DNA of 64,000 bases. Origin: Anseranas semipalmata. Taxonomy: Eukaryota; Chordata; Aves; Anseriformes; Anseranatidae. Below, piece by piece: positions 37,966-50,640 of the stretch. The translations under genes were made by a program, and so were the position numbers. Below the pieces are notes generated by a model. It was given only the letters and a program-made list of their open reading frames with translations, was not told the DNA's origin and ran no database searches. Every line of letters starts with the position of its first letter. Position 1 is the stretch's first letter. The DNA lies in the NCBI GenBank assembly GCA_013399115.1, contig VXAA01004286.1, positions 62,922 to 126,921 on the forward strand, read 5' to 3'.

Positions 37966-37984
37966 AAAAAAAAAAAAAAAAAAA
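37966..37984. repeat. Poly-A tract (A19)
   Basis: An uninterrupted A19 run in AT-rich sequence. Confidence 0.9.
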
Positions 37985-39047
37985 GGAACTAATTCCAGGA
38001 AGGTATAAAATCAGACATAAATATTAAGTAGCAATTTTATGTACTTACTACTCTGGAAGGTTTGCTGCAGTGCATCCAGAAATTACAGAATTACTCCATG
38101 AAACTGACTGCTTCTGTTATGCTGGAGGGCTTAATGTCTATTACTTTTTTCTATTTCTTCAGATTTAACAGATTTCCAGGTGCCGGTCTCACCGCAGGCA
38201 CTGCTAAACTGTCCATAAACAACTTGAATGTCGTTATGAGTCTTCCAAGTTTCAAATTTTCACCAATGCTCAGCAGAAAAATCTGATAGTAAAGCAGAAA
38301 AAAAATGCTCATTTCTGTAGGATTACCCAACAGCTACTTCTAATCAATATCAAAAGAGATGGTGATCATGGTTTTCCCCACCTGCATTTTTTTTTTCCTG
38401 TTTTTTTATTGCATTGTAATCTCAGGACAGACATGTCTTATACTTTGTCCCCCAAAATGTAAATCCATATCTGTTTTCATAAAGTTTGACAGCTCCTGCC
38501 AACAGGGCAAAGACACTGGCTGAACTAAATATTGCTTTTCTCTGTGAATGCCAGGGTTATTTTTAAATGAGGAAAAAACAATCTATTTATGGTCAGACCA
38601 AGAAAAGTCATAGAAGTTTTCTAAGAATCTGCAGAATCACGAAAGTCTGGGGAAAAGAGACTAATGTTTACTGCTTATCCCAGTGTTGACTTGTATTTTC
38701 CCTCTCATTTCTACCATGATTCTGGCAATCACCTGTTCAAGTTTTGGGAGGTAGGGGGTTCATCAGCTGCAATTTTTTACAGTTCAGGATTCACATCATA
38801 TTCAAGCCCAGATCTGTCTACTCCTGCTCTTCCCACAATAAACCCAGAGGTGGGCTGTAACCCCTGAGCTGTGAAGTTAAGTGGAGTATAAAGGGACATC
38901 ACTTTATCCTCCTCCAGCATTCCGTGAGTGTCAGTCCAGTCAGCCTGTCCTAAAGCCACCTACTACATGAAGCACAAGCGCCAGATTGTCTTCTCTGAGA
39001 GAGCTGCTGGGATGGAATAACTAGCCTGAAGACCTGCTGCTTTGAGT

Positions 39048-39083
39048 GGACCTGATCAGGTCAGAATCAGGTAGATCGGGTCA
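39048..39083. promoter_or_regulatory. Cluster of AGGTCA-like half-sites (candidate only)
   Basis: GGACCT at 39048-39053 and AGGTCA at 39058-39063 form an inverted pair with a 4-base spacer inside the perfect palindrome GACCTGATCAGGTC. GGGTCA follows in direct orientation at 39078-39083. AGGTCA is the half-site of many nuclear receptors. The cluster could easily be chance in 64 kb, and no promoter or gene lies nearby. Confidence 0.2.
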
Positions 39084-39204
39084 GATGAAGCCAGGCGTGT
39101 ACCTGGTGAAACTTACAGCTGGATAAAAGGAGCATTTAGAGTTATACAACAACTGAATAGGGGCTTTGAGGGTGCAAGTTGTCAATCAAGGATTTTAGAT
39201 GCTC

Positions 39205-39228
39205 TTTTTTTTTTTGGGGGGGGGGGGG
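39205..39228. repeat. Adjacent T11 and G13 homopolymers
   Basis: Eleven T (39205-39215) run directly into thirteen G (39216-39228). A G13 run is rare in AT-rich DNA. It is prone to G-quadruplex formation and to sequencing error. Confidence 0.9.
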
Positions 39229-42087
39229 ATTTAAACCATACATACTTGAGTGGGATTCATCTCATTTCACCTGAGCTGCCTACAGTTCATGCATGTAGTC
39301 TGACACACACACATAAAACATGAAGGAGAATGGAGCAATAAAGGCAAGTAGCTAGGAGAAAAGTTGGTAAATTTTGAGAAAAATAATAGACCACATGCAA
39401 TTTTAGCCCATCTCAGAGTCTACGCCCCTCAAGTGACGCCGACCACAATCACTGGCTCTTCCTCCCCCTTTCCCACCCCTCCTCCAGGAGGAAAAAAATG
39501 GGTATCTGGCTTGCTCATACTTCACCAGCGGTGGCTATACCTGCAGGCAGGATCTGTCCTTACACTGTGACTTCATTTACGTCCTTTCTTTGTATCACAG
39601 CCATTGGCCTTTACCTTTCCAGTCACAAGCTGCTCTGTGCAGTGAGCAATAAACCCATTAGCCCCACTCTGGAAGAAACTCTTTGACATTTCTCCCACAT
39701 GCTGGAAAAGTGGCAGACCAAAGCTGACCTCTCTTGGTTTTCAAACAGAAGTGCTGAGTACAACCACGGTCAGAGCTAATCCTGGGTGAAAGTTGTAAAT
39801 TGTGCGGTAACACAGGTGTAAATAACAACTCCTTGGGTGAGCTGTTGTATAAACAGAGACACTGAGGAGGAAAAGGACATGGTATTTCCATTGTCAGAGG
39901 AGCCCAAATATTTCTGGAGGACCTGGAAATCTTCTGGCCAATTAGCTTCATGAAAAGTTCTTCCCCTTCATAACTTCTCTGAAACCCCAGTGGACTGAAT
40001 GTAGCCAGCCTGAAAGCAGCAAAGGCTGTGCTGAAAGCTCCAATTAATCCAGACCCAGGTTAACTGCAGCTGTTCCTTCACAAAGGGCTCTGAGAGGCAC
40101 AGAGCACACACCATCCCCGCAGCACTATCACTCTTCACAAGGAGAGCACGTGCCTCTAAAGGGCAATGGGGACTGGCCCCAGCCCTTCAGAGCAAGAAGA
40201 GCAAACTCAAGAGCACAGTTTGATTCCACATTAATGGGCAGATGATACAATATCCATATTTTCACTGAAAAGGAAAATGCCAGATCTCCAGCACATTTGA
40301 CTCTTCCCTGTGTAGAGACATATGGATATTAAGGGACAAATTGTATTTGCTTTTGCATCTCAGGGGAAACTGGATCTTGCTGTGTCCTCAGAACCTCTCA
40401 TGCTTTTCTTTGAAATCTCTGTAATCTTCTTTGTTCTTTTCCTTTCTTTTTTTTTCTTGTTGTTTTTGTTGTGTTGTGTTGTTTTGTATTGTTTTGACCA
40501 GAAGAAATCATTGTCACTTTTGAGTCAGAAAGCAACATGAAATTTCCTTCTCCAATATAAAACCAAAACCGATTTAGGAAACACAGCAATTTTATGCCCA
40601 GCAGAGCTAATAAAGCCTGGTTTCCCAGAGCTTTGCATCATCTTTGGAGCTCCCCTGGCTTCCTCCCTTGTCCCCTGCATGGCACTAATCCAGCAGGCCA
40701 GCTCTCACGTCTCCTATTTGGCACACTGGCTGGGCAAGGGAGAGCTAGCACCACAGCTAAACTGCGACAACGCTGAAAGCAAGTGCCTGCTGATGGGCTG
40801 GCCGGCACGCTGGCTGGCCAGCTGGCCGCTGTGTTTGGCTACCAGGCCAGAGAGACAGACTGAATTAGTTCCTTGGCTGGAAAACCAAACTAATGAATCC
40901 CATGCACTGCCTGTGTCTCTTCCCCTGAGTGGGTCAGCTCTGGCGTAGGAGCGTCACAGCTCTGAGAGCTCTGCTTCTCTGTCAGGTTTTGCCTGGGACA
41001 GCCCTATCAATTTTAAAAAAATGGAGGAGACTCACAAACAGGCAAACAGATATATGTACATATACAGAGAATATGTTATAAGTGTCTTTTTCTCCTCAGG
41101 AGTGCCAAAAGAAGGTTCTGAAGGTTGGAGGGAACCTGCTAGATAAAAACACATACTGACAATGCTAAGGCCGATAGGACAAGAGGTGTTAATCTGGGAA
41201 CAAACATTTAGGATCTTAGGCACAACATTCTAGAAAGCAAATGAAAAAGACTTGCATGTGAATTAGCTGGATAAGACACGACTCCTGCAAATGTTATTCA
41301 TGTACATCGGCTTCTGCAGAGCTGTTCTGCCAGCATGGTGATTTGCAGGATCTGACCCAGGCTAGGCTCAAAATCTTAAAGAAAATAATGGAATCTTTGG
41401 AAGTTAGGGACTGCCTTAGTCTTGATTTTCTGGTGTCAGTCTCTATTGCAGTCATAGCTACCTGTTAAGACAAAACAGAGAAGCAGTTTATTTACAGTTT
41501 TATAGCAATTACTGTTTATATTCTGTATAATTATTGATGTTTTGAAATTCACAGTTGGAGTCCCTACATTTGAGTTTCTAGAGGTCCTGGGGATTCCCAG
41601 ATTGTAGCAGATCTGCTCTTGTCAAATCATTATCAGCACCATGCTGTGGACTCTGTTGGGAACTGTTTTTGACAGTTTATCAATATTGTGAAAATAAGGA
41701 AAGATGCTGCTGTCCAGCATCCTTACACTGTGTAGCCCAGGAGTTAATGGCTTAAATTAGCTGCTGGCTGCTTTCTCCTTCCAGTGTCTGCCTCGCTCAG
41801 AAGCCACTGCTTGCTCTACGGGGATCACCATCTTCATTTTCCTTCATCCGAGGATGAGTACTTGTAGTGGCTCTTCCAGACTCTGCTGCTCCCACCACCC
41901 CAGCTCACTCCAGCATTTTCAGTCGAAGTGTCACTTCAAAACAGGCACTGTCATATATACGGTCTTTCTATTCCAACTGTGTGTCAAGACCAAAAAGCAT
42001 GTCACAGCGTTCCACTGTATATTGATGACAAAAAAAGTCCCAGCAGGATCCAGTTTCATGAATGTGTGTTCTCTAATAAGCTCCTTA

Positions 42088-42153
42088 GACAGAAGGTGAT
42101 AACCCATAGGGTACAACTTTTATGTATTTTCATATGGGTTATCACCTTCTGTC
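42088..42153. repeat. Perfect inverted repeat, 21-bp arms, 24-nt loop
   Basis: Positions 42088-42108 are the exact reverse complement of 42133-42153. The core words are GGTGATAACCCATA on the left and TATGGGTTATCACC on the right. The 24-nt spacer is AT-rich with only one or two further possible pairs. Transcribed from either strand, it would fold into a strong hairpin. It could be a young foldback element, a precursor-like RNA hairpin or a local inverted duplication. Flanks show no obvious target duplication. Confidence 0.95.
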
Positions 42154-45100
42154 ATGTCTCCGGATGTTAGCAATCTCAGCATAAATCCTAAATCATGCAA
42201 AACATCTTTGACTGTCATATCCAGACATTTCCCAGTGTGTTTTCTTACTGCACAATAGCAATGTGCAAAGCACAAAGGGTTGGGCAGGCTTTTGTTAGTC
42301 CTTTGAAAGACTGTAGACCTCCTGCTTATTAGTCTGCTCTCTGACTGCTTTTCCACCAGACTTGCAAGCTTCCCTTTAGTCCATTTCCATGGCTACTGAT
42401 ATTCTGCTGAATGTTTTTCAGGCCTGGATGAGCCAGACTTTGAAACTTCATCATCTTCTTTGCTACATTTCAGCAAAACATGTGAAAAGGGGGCCAGTGC
42501 AGAATGCCATGTGTATCACCCTATTTTGGCCCCTGGGTAGACCTAACATGGGTTGGGGATTCACATCATGACTGCTCTGATTTGCAAAATAGCAGCTGGC
42601 TTCAGATGGCGTATGATGTAAAAATGTTTCTACGGGGATGTACCACTCATGCCCTTTAAACTAACACTTATTTTGGTTAGGCTGTTTCTACTTCATGTTG
42701 TTATTTCTATTCTACTGTATTGGTCAGAGTTGCTGTCAGATCGATTGATGTGTTTGTTCCCAGATTATCAGGAAGATTGCTCTGTGACTTTTTCTTGGGA
42801 AAAGGATGCAAATAAGATGCCAACCAGGGTATTTTGGAAAATACAGATGTAAAGTTTTGATGTGTATTAGCTGTACATTATGGCAGACAGTGCTGTCTTT
42901 AGCAAGAGGAAACTGCTTTGAACAAGCTCCTTTCCAGTTTCCAGCTTGAACTTGCCATAATGAAAGCAGAGCAACCAAACAGCCCCTGAACTCCATCAGA
43001 GCTGGCAGCAGCCTACATCACTGTCAGCTACACTGAATGAAATGCCTGGAAGAAGATGACATGGTTTCGTTTAGCTGATCCTGCTCTTCCCTCCCCAAGT
43101 AATCTCAAAGGGGGTCAAGCAGATAATTATTCACATCCCCTAAGCATGAAGGAATTTGGGACATTCTACCAAGATCAGGGCTGTCATCATTCATACCTGG
43201 CATATGTGGGCAGCTGCTGGGCGAGGGCATGATGCTCAAGACCTGTAGGGTGAAGACATACAGCTCCACCTCTTGCATTCACTATACAATGTCTTATCCC
43301 ATATAGCTCACTGGCTAAGCGAAGAACGCATAAAAAACACAGACAGCCAGATCCACCCCAACTCATGTAGAGATCAAATCTGAAGGACAAACAGATTTTT
43401 TGGGGAAAGAGGAAACATCATGGGATATGAGCTAATCATTCTGCCCTCTTCTAAGCTCCTCAACTGCTAGGCAACAACACATGATAAACTCCGACACTTC
43501 TCATAAACCAGAACATTAACAATATTCAAAGACTAAGCAAACTGCCTCCATATTAAATTACTGGAAGGCTCCCAGTGGATGGGTGATGAAGACCCTGCTG
43601 AAATACATATGACATAGACATACATTCCTGCTCAGCAAAAGATAATATCAAAGCAATAAATTAAAGATGTTCTCCATATTCTCCACTGCCTGCCTAATCA
43701 GCTAAATCACATTAAAGGTCTTTATTTGCAAATCCTATGACTGGTCTGATAATTTTATCTTGTCCCTTTGCTTTCTATGAGGAGCTGCACCAGATTTGAA
43801 AGTTGAGCTTTGGCAGACAGGGACCAGCTCAGTCTCAGCAGCTGCTGAAGAGCCTCTTCTCTACAATGAAAACCTCTCCTAGAAAACTATGTCACTTATA
43901 CTCATTCCTGGGAGGATGTTGAACCGATGATTGAAAAGAAAGTTTTCTTTTCTGAAGAAGAAAAGAACTATTTCTGAAATTAGAAGACAAATTAAAAATG
44001 TCTCCATCAGTAAAAGGTGATTATTCCCTTTTGTAGTTTTTCTTTCCCAGTAGGAAAGGAAATGTCATATTTCCTTTTAAAACTCAGTGGTTTTGCTTGA
44101 TCTGTAAATTCATATTCCAAAACTGGGGGAGGGTGAACTTTTCCCACGTGTATTTCAGAATGCTTACATTCTTCCACAAATACAATTCTTTTGAATGTAA
44201 GCAGGATGCTAAGACAAGTGACAACTTACTACCTCTATTCAAAACAACAGTAAAAACAATAGTTATGTTATAATACTTTATGCACATTCTGTATCTGCAA
44301 AACACTGCAAAATAATCCATCATTATAACTTTTATTGCCTCAACAGCAGTAAGAAATAACTTGTACTGCCATTGTTTTACCAAGTGCAGAGGCTTTACTC
44401 CTTGTTTTCACTGATTTCTTCTTAATTTAAATTAAATGTCAATTTAGGTATTACAGAAAGTACAGAAGGTACTGAGTACGATAGTTGAATTTTGTAAATA
44501 AAAAAAATATGTCTTCTGTTTCCAGATATATTACCCAGTTGTCCCTTGGGTAAACTGTACGAGGCAGAGACAAGCACAAACACGGAAATTATGGAGCAGG
44601 ACACATTTAGATGAATTACTGTTTGGAAACCTTCTTCCATCTTAGACTCAGATGTTTTAGAAGTGAATACAACAGCCATAAAATTCCAAAGGGAAGTGAG
44701 AATGATGGAAGGATTTGAAATGAATTCATCTTAGCTTCATTATACACTCCTCAGACAGCTTCTGAAGAAAAACAAATCAATCAGCAAGCTAGAAGAGTAG
44801 GAAAATTGTTATTTTTTAAAAGGATGGAAAAGACATAGCAAAGAGGATGAAGGTAAAACTTAAAATAAAAGACATTCTAAATATATTTTAAACGATACAT
44901 TTCAAAGTTGCTCTAGCATATTTTTCAAAGACGCGAAAGAGAGAGAGAGCTGAAATACCACAAATGAAAACATAGGGATTTACAGCCCTGCAAAATAAGC
45001 AGTTAAGAGATACTGAGTAAACATTCACTTAAGCTTACTGGAAATTGTTAATATTTCATCTAAGAGAGGGGAAGATAGGAAAAATAATTTACAGAATGCT

Positions 45101-48100
45101 TTTCCCAGTTTCTCTAGTGCTCCAAACCTCACAGCTCAGACAATAGTATCAGTATCTGTTGCACAGTTAATGAAACAGCCTAAACACCAAAACAGAGAAA
45201 GTTTAGCTAGGAAAATGGTTCCACTTCATGACTCAGTAGTTTGCCTCAAAGCATCAGCGTGCAAACCAGAATTCACACTTGATGCATGCTGACACCAGTA
45301 AATCAACACTGAGGCAAATACCTAATTCCCAGGCTGTTTGTCCTCCTCGGGTCTGCTTCCAATGAACAGGGGAGCATGGGCACATCTGACTCATTGGACA
45401 ACCACAGGACCCAGAGGAGGTAGAATGATACAGATTCCATCAAATGGCTGAACAAAAGGAAAGAAAAGCAAAAGGGTGAAGGTAAAGGAGAACAATGCAA
45501 TATTTGAAGATCATCTGTAAAAGCTTTGTAGAACACAAGATGTTCTGCATGATAAAATGTTTTCATTATCATCAAAGATTCACTTAAAAGGTCAATATTT
45601 TCATTTATTTTCATCATCCTTAGTTCTTAAAATTCAGCAATTCAGTATTTAATTAAACAAGTTTCAGGTTTAATCTCTTTCTCACTTGTCAGTTTTAACA
45701 GTTTAATTAAGACATTCCATATTATTTCTCTATGGGATAATTTCCTATTGCCACAGCATGCTTCTTGGTGTTCATCTTTGTATTTTCCCAAGGAAGAGAT
45801 GCAGCAGTGGTTGTTAGCACCTGTTTGTTTTATCTGAATCTGTTAACTTCCTTCTAATCACTGTAATTTCACTCCTTCCACTAAGCAGCTCACTGTTCAG
45901 CAGAGTTCAAACACCAGCGATCAGCTTTGCAGGCTGGCAGGATCCAAATCCCTTCATCACCTGCCCAGTTATTTTGATGTGGACTTGGGGTTTATACAGT
46001 TAACAGAAGTGAGAAACTCATGTCACTTCTCATGGAGTTGTTTCCTCTTTTCTCTGTCTACTGTGGATTCTTTCTTATTTCCCTGCTTAACCATTTTGTA
46101 GCTGCTTTATACTCTATATGCCTGTGCAGAATTGCGAGAAGTGTCAGATTTCTGTTTCCTAGAATGAAGCAAAACATTTCAGAATTTCTGAAGTGGTTTA
46201 TCCTAAAAAATTGTAACCTGAGATCTCCCCATTAAGTCTCCAAGACTTTGTGATAATCCTGACATTATTTCACAGAGGTCCATGGGTACAGTTGGAGGAA
46301 AGTTAAAAGGGTCTCTCATGTTCTCATACTTTACACCACATCATGTATATGACCTGCTCACCCCTACTACAGAACAGTAAGATCCAGCCCCATGTGCTTT
46401 TCTGTTGTTATGGTCTTGGTAGCCTATGCTTATGCTCAGATGAATGCTGCTTGCACTCAAATCTGTCTAGAAGCCATACAGCTATGTTTAGCAAAGGCAC
46501 AGAGCCCATACTAGTAGAACCTACTGAGAGATTGTGCATTTCAAACCGGGCTTTGTATCATGCTAGTACAACAGCATAACTTGTGAGCACATGGCCAACT
46601 GACATGTGCAGGCAAGGGACCATGCAAACATAATGGAGCCTAGAAGCCTTATAGGCACATCATATTTAGTGCCATCTCCTGCCCTATTGCTAGAAGTTTG
46701 TAATTAGGTCATTGACACTGAAAAAAAATCAGCTGATAATACTAGCCTCGAAGAAGTCAAATTCATGGGATGTTTCCCATGAAGATGGGAGCTTGGTTTA
46801 AAAAGCATGAGGTTTTAAAAAAATAATAATGAACCTCTGGCTTTCAGCCTTTTCAGTAACTCCAAGGCTTTCAGTAATTTCAAACATGCTCATGTGACTA
46901 TAAACCTCCTCCCAGGAATATATTGCTATTGCTTCTTAACATCTCAGCCCCAGGACTTGGCAAGACAGTGGGCTGTTAGAGGTGCTAGATATTTTACTTC
47001 CTTCATAGAAGGTTCTTCTGTGGAGATCTGCCATGTTCTGCTATCCTTTATAACAGCACAGGGGCTGACCTGTTCATTAGATCTGATTTGATTTCCATGA
47101 CAAGGGGTGAGATTCAGCCACGTGGCTGTGTGTGTAGGACCAGAGGAACCCTTTCTCCCACAGTCAGTGATGGGTGTTAGACCCTCTGAAGGGAGAATCA
47201 GCTTTTTTTTTAGTGTCACCACCACTGACTAAAAAGATAGCCCAGAGGGACCAGCCTCCTGCTTTAGCCCTCTGTAAGATGCCTATGGCTCAACAGGATG
47301 AGGCAGGGCTGCTGTGTTTGCAAATATCTTTTTTTTTTTTTTTTTTTAAAGAGGAGAGTCTCTTCCCAGCTCTCCCAAATGAAACCAAATCCTGAAGTCC
47401 TTCTATAAGTTCCATGTCAATTCCAATGGAAGTTGAACACATGTTAAGGGCACTTCCTTAACATCAAGCATAACCTGATGTCCTAGTGAAGTAGGCATTG
47501 CCAATACATCTACTTAACTTGAAGTACACACTTCAGTAGTCTCCCGAGAAGGGATATGTTTCAGCATGTTTCAACACAAAGTGAGAGTTTTCCTGGTTGG
47601 GATCTTCTTATTTCAAAAAATATCTTTGACCTTAGCGCAAGTGCAAGGAAGAACTTCAAGGCAGTCTCACAGTGCCTGCTGCACAGATTACATGGTTTGC
47701 TATGAGAACAGAGGATTTCCCATGCAGCAGAAGCTGGAGAAATTATAGTAAATTTGTGTGTCCTCGCAACTTAAAGGCAAGTCTGTACTAAAAGGAGTTG
47801 TCTGAAATCAAAGCATCGAGGAGTACAGGCAGTATGAGTATCTAAATGTTTATTTTAAGCTGCTCCTTAGAAAAGCAGTGACTTTGACACTGCCTAAACT
47901 AAGCATTTACTGGAGTTCAGTTACAGGTGGATTCTTTGCCTGTTCCAGAAGTTGGGAACAGTATGTAGCTATCATTGTTCAACACAGACCTATAAAAAGC
48001 TATGTTAAAGTAAGGAACAATCTTTTTTCAGTATCTATCCCTTGAGGTCTTACTTTGTTTTTCTATACTGTCTAAGCTCAATTGTATTCAATATTATTAT

Positions 48101-49399
48101 AACAAGTATTCACACAGCAGCTTGGCCATCACATTGGTTCACTATACAGAAAAGAGACAGTTACACCCAAGGTACTGAACTTCGGCTTAATCTCAGGGTT
48201 AATGAGCTCACATTCTGGCATCATTTTGGACAAGAGATTGTCCCAGGCAACAGAAAAGACTACTGCATCAGGCTTAATGAATGGCAGGACTGCAGTCTCA
48301 GAACAAGGAACTGAGGAAGTGGTAAATTATTATCACCAAATACTAGCCTCAGGCTCTGGCAATTTTAAAACTAACTGTGTACCTCCATTATCTGTGAATT
48401 ATTACATTCTACCCTGATTATTAGGTATCTGGGGTATCCCTACCTACCTGGCACGACCTACCAGGTAAGGAAGACTCCCCAAAAGAAATGAAAACTGTTC
48501 AACTTTTTCACAGATGACAAAGATACGAGGTGATGCAGTTCAGCGCAGGCTGTAAAAGCATAGCAGGTAAAGAATATGTTTGTCTTTGTATGCATTCCTG
48601 CTAGCAACTGACAATGCCAGTTTACTAAGTCTTTTATTATATTTCTGATTATCTTTGGCTGAGGAGATTTGCAAGAATTAATTTCTGAGACAAAAAATTG
48701 CTTCCTCCTGTGCAGCACAATTCTAGTCACTTAATTTAAAACACGAGCAAGAACCCTGTCCCGGTTAAAATACAGTATTTGCATAGTCAAATCAACTGCT
48801 GTCTTCTTAGACACTGTGCCAGTCTTTAGATGGATGGACAAGAACAGTTCACACCGATGCCTTTGTGCAGCAATCTGTTTCAAAAAGCAGGAATTTTGTA
48901 ATCTTATCCGCCAAGGCCTTCACCTGCAGGCACCTCCTCCTTCTCAGCCCATCAGTCCTTGTGTGATAAGGAGGATGTTAACATATCTTTAAAAATCTTC
49001 TTCTCAAAAGAGTATTCCCATGAGGTATTGCTAACCAACAAAATCATTCAAAAACAAGGCTGGGTGATGCTCTGTAAGTCATGTTGCTCGACACCTTCTT
49101 CTGATCCCACATGCATATAACTAATCACCAGCAAAACCCCTCTAATAGACGTTGGCCTGAACTATCCGTAATACCATCCAAAGACAATGATCCAAAAAAT
49201 TCACAAAGTGGTCTCTTCCCATTCACACCTGAACCTCTTTTTCACTAGTTAAGCTGGTTAGTTCCTATCCTTCCACCCAATTACAGAGAATAATGATGAC
49301 TATTCTAGTTGTATCAGTTTAAAGACAGGAAATGAGTTTCACATCTGCTCACCGACCTCCTTTTCCATTAAAAAGACTGTTCTTTCAAGGCTTTTCTTG
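42154..49399. other. Unique non-coding sequence
   Basis: No gene or known transposon is recognised over about 7 kb. Simple features are an AG repeat at 44937-44952, two TTAATTAA words at 45649-45656 and 45703-45710, a small 9-bp-arm hairpin at 46762-46783 and a T19 run at 47329-47347. Open frames are at most 104 codons. Confidence 0.5.
47329..47347. repeat. Poly-T tract (T19)
   Basis: An uninterrupted T19 run. It could be a reversed poly-A tail, but no retrocopy is recognised to its right. Confidence 0.9.
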
Positions 49400-50640
49400 C
49401 ACAATCCAAAGTTTTTATCATTCTTGTTCCTCATCTCTGGATGTCTCCTATGTATTCTCTTTCCGCTTTATGTAGTCCAGTTATGGTCTCACCAACACAG
49501 TGGAGAGAGAGACATTTATTTCCGTGTGCTTTGTACATTGCACTTTTGCTAATACATCCCCAGAAAGGATCCAGCTTGTACTCCACTCCAACACTCAAAT
49601 GCTTTTTACAGTACAGCTGCACTGGCAGATACTTCTCATTTTATAGCTGCCTTTTACATTTTTCTTTCCTATCCACAGTTCTTTGTTCTTGTCTCGGTTC
49701 AACACCATCTTGTTGATTTTGGATCACTTCTCCAATATGTCTAGATTATTTTGAATTAAAATCTTACCCTTACCAATTTCATTTCATTTGCAAGGATTAT
49801 GAGGATTTGACATATTCCATCATCTAAGTCATTAGTGTCTATACTGAGTAAAACAGACAGACCTCTGCAGGACTCCACTTAAAATGTGCCACTAATATAA
49901 GATGTAATCATTCTTAACAGTTTCTAGAGCTATTTTAGTGTAATTATTCACCCAGCTCATCATTATTTCATCTGGCTCATATTTCCCTAGCTTGCTTATG
50001 CAAGACGGTGCCAAATGTCATACTCAGGTCAAGATATATCGCAATTTTTACTTCCCCTTAATCATCCAAACAGATGGTTTAACTTGACTTGTTCGTGATT
50101 CATCCGTATCACCTGGCATGTATCACAAAATTATTCTCTGTGTGGACTTGTAAACTGGTTTATTTGCCAGGTCCTACTTTATCTCCTTCTTGGAGACCTG
50201 TATTGTCATTCACCTCTGGACCCACTCTGCCAAAATCTCTGGGAGGTGTTTGTATGTCGGTCAGAGGCTACTGCTGCTGCTCCTCCATAAGTACCTGTGG
50301 AAGGGCTCTTTTGGGACCTGCCAGCTCAAATGCCTCCAATTTACTTGAATGTAAATATTCTTTATGATGACCTTTCCTGTTTCTGGTATAAGCTTTTGTT
50401 ATAACTCATTACTTTAAGTATATGCTCACAGTTAACCTTTTGGGAGAAACTAGAACAAAACAAAACAAAAAGGCACCGAATGCATTAGCCTGCACTACAT
50501 CACTTGTTATGCTTGCCTTTTTCCTTCTCCTGCATTCTCACCAGTTAGAACATATTTTGTGCAACAGCCATTCTGTCCTTCTCCCTCTGCATCTTACCCT
50601 GGGTCCAATAGCTAAGCAGGAAATAGCAACCAACATCTGC
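49400..50640 (-). mobile_element. Ancient, decayed CR1/L3-type LINE (ORF2 region)
   Basis: On the plus strand the sequence follows, in order, the reverse complement of old amniote CR1 reverse-transcriptase sequence. Phrases include TTTATCATTCTTGTTCCTCA (49415-49434), CTTTTGCTAATACATCCC, CACTTCTCCAATATGTCTAG, ATTATTTTGAATTAAAATCT, CATCTAAGTCATTAGTGTCT, GTGCCAAATGTCATACTCAG and AGGTCAAGATATATCGCAAT. The order and spacing agree with the turtle/crocodile-type consensus I remember, up to about 50170. From 50170 to 50640 the likeness is weaker (a CACCGAATGCATTAGCCT word near 50475). There is no open frame left; it is full of stops. The decay suggests insertion long before the modern bird CR1 copies in this window. 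Confidence 0.72.
50454..50470 (+). repeat. Short (AAAAC)n run
   Basis: Three copies of AACAAA-type pentamer inside the weaker half of the ancient LINE. Confidence 0.7.

Larger units (their letters stand above)
32881..38061. other. Unique sequence with an assembly gap and poly-A tracts
   Basis: No gene is supported. The stretch contains an N gap, a short TA microsatellite near 34120-34135, and A runs at 35821-35833 (followed by N), 35868-35884 and 37966-37984. Open frames reach 131 codons (32905-33300, minus) without recognisable domains. Confidence 0.5.
38062..42087. other. Unique non-coding sequence
   Basis: No gene is supported. The small structures present are a nuclear-receptor-like half-site cluster at 39048-39083, a T11G13 run at 39205-39228, a T/G-rich microsatellite-like stretch at 40441-40497 and a GC-rich patch with repeated CTGGC words at 40797-40832. 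Confidence 0.5.

Noticed and set aside
40797..40832. GC-rich patch of CTGGC/TGGCCA words as a CpG-island promoter
   Set aside because: It is only about 40 bp, has few CpG, and has no adjacent exon. Best seen as a small degenerate repeat.
46762..46783. Small hairpin with 9-bp arms and a 4-nt loop
   Set aside because: The arms are perfect, but hairpins this short are expected several times in 64 kb. There is no terminator context in vertebrate DNA.
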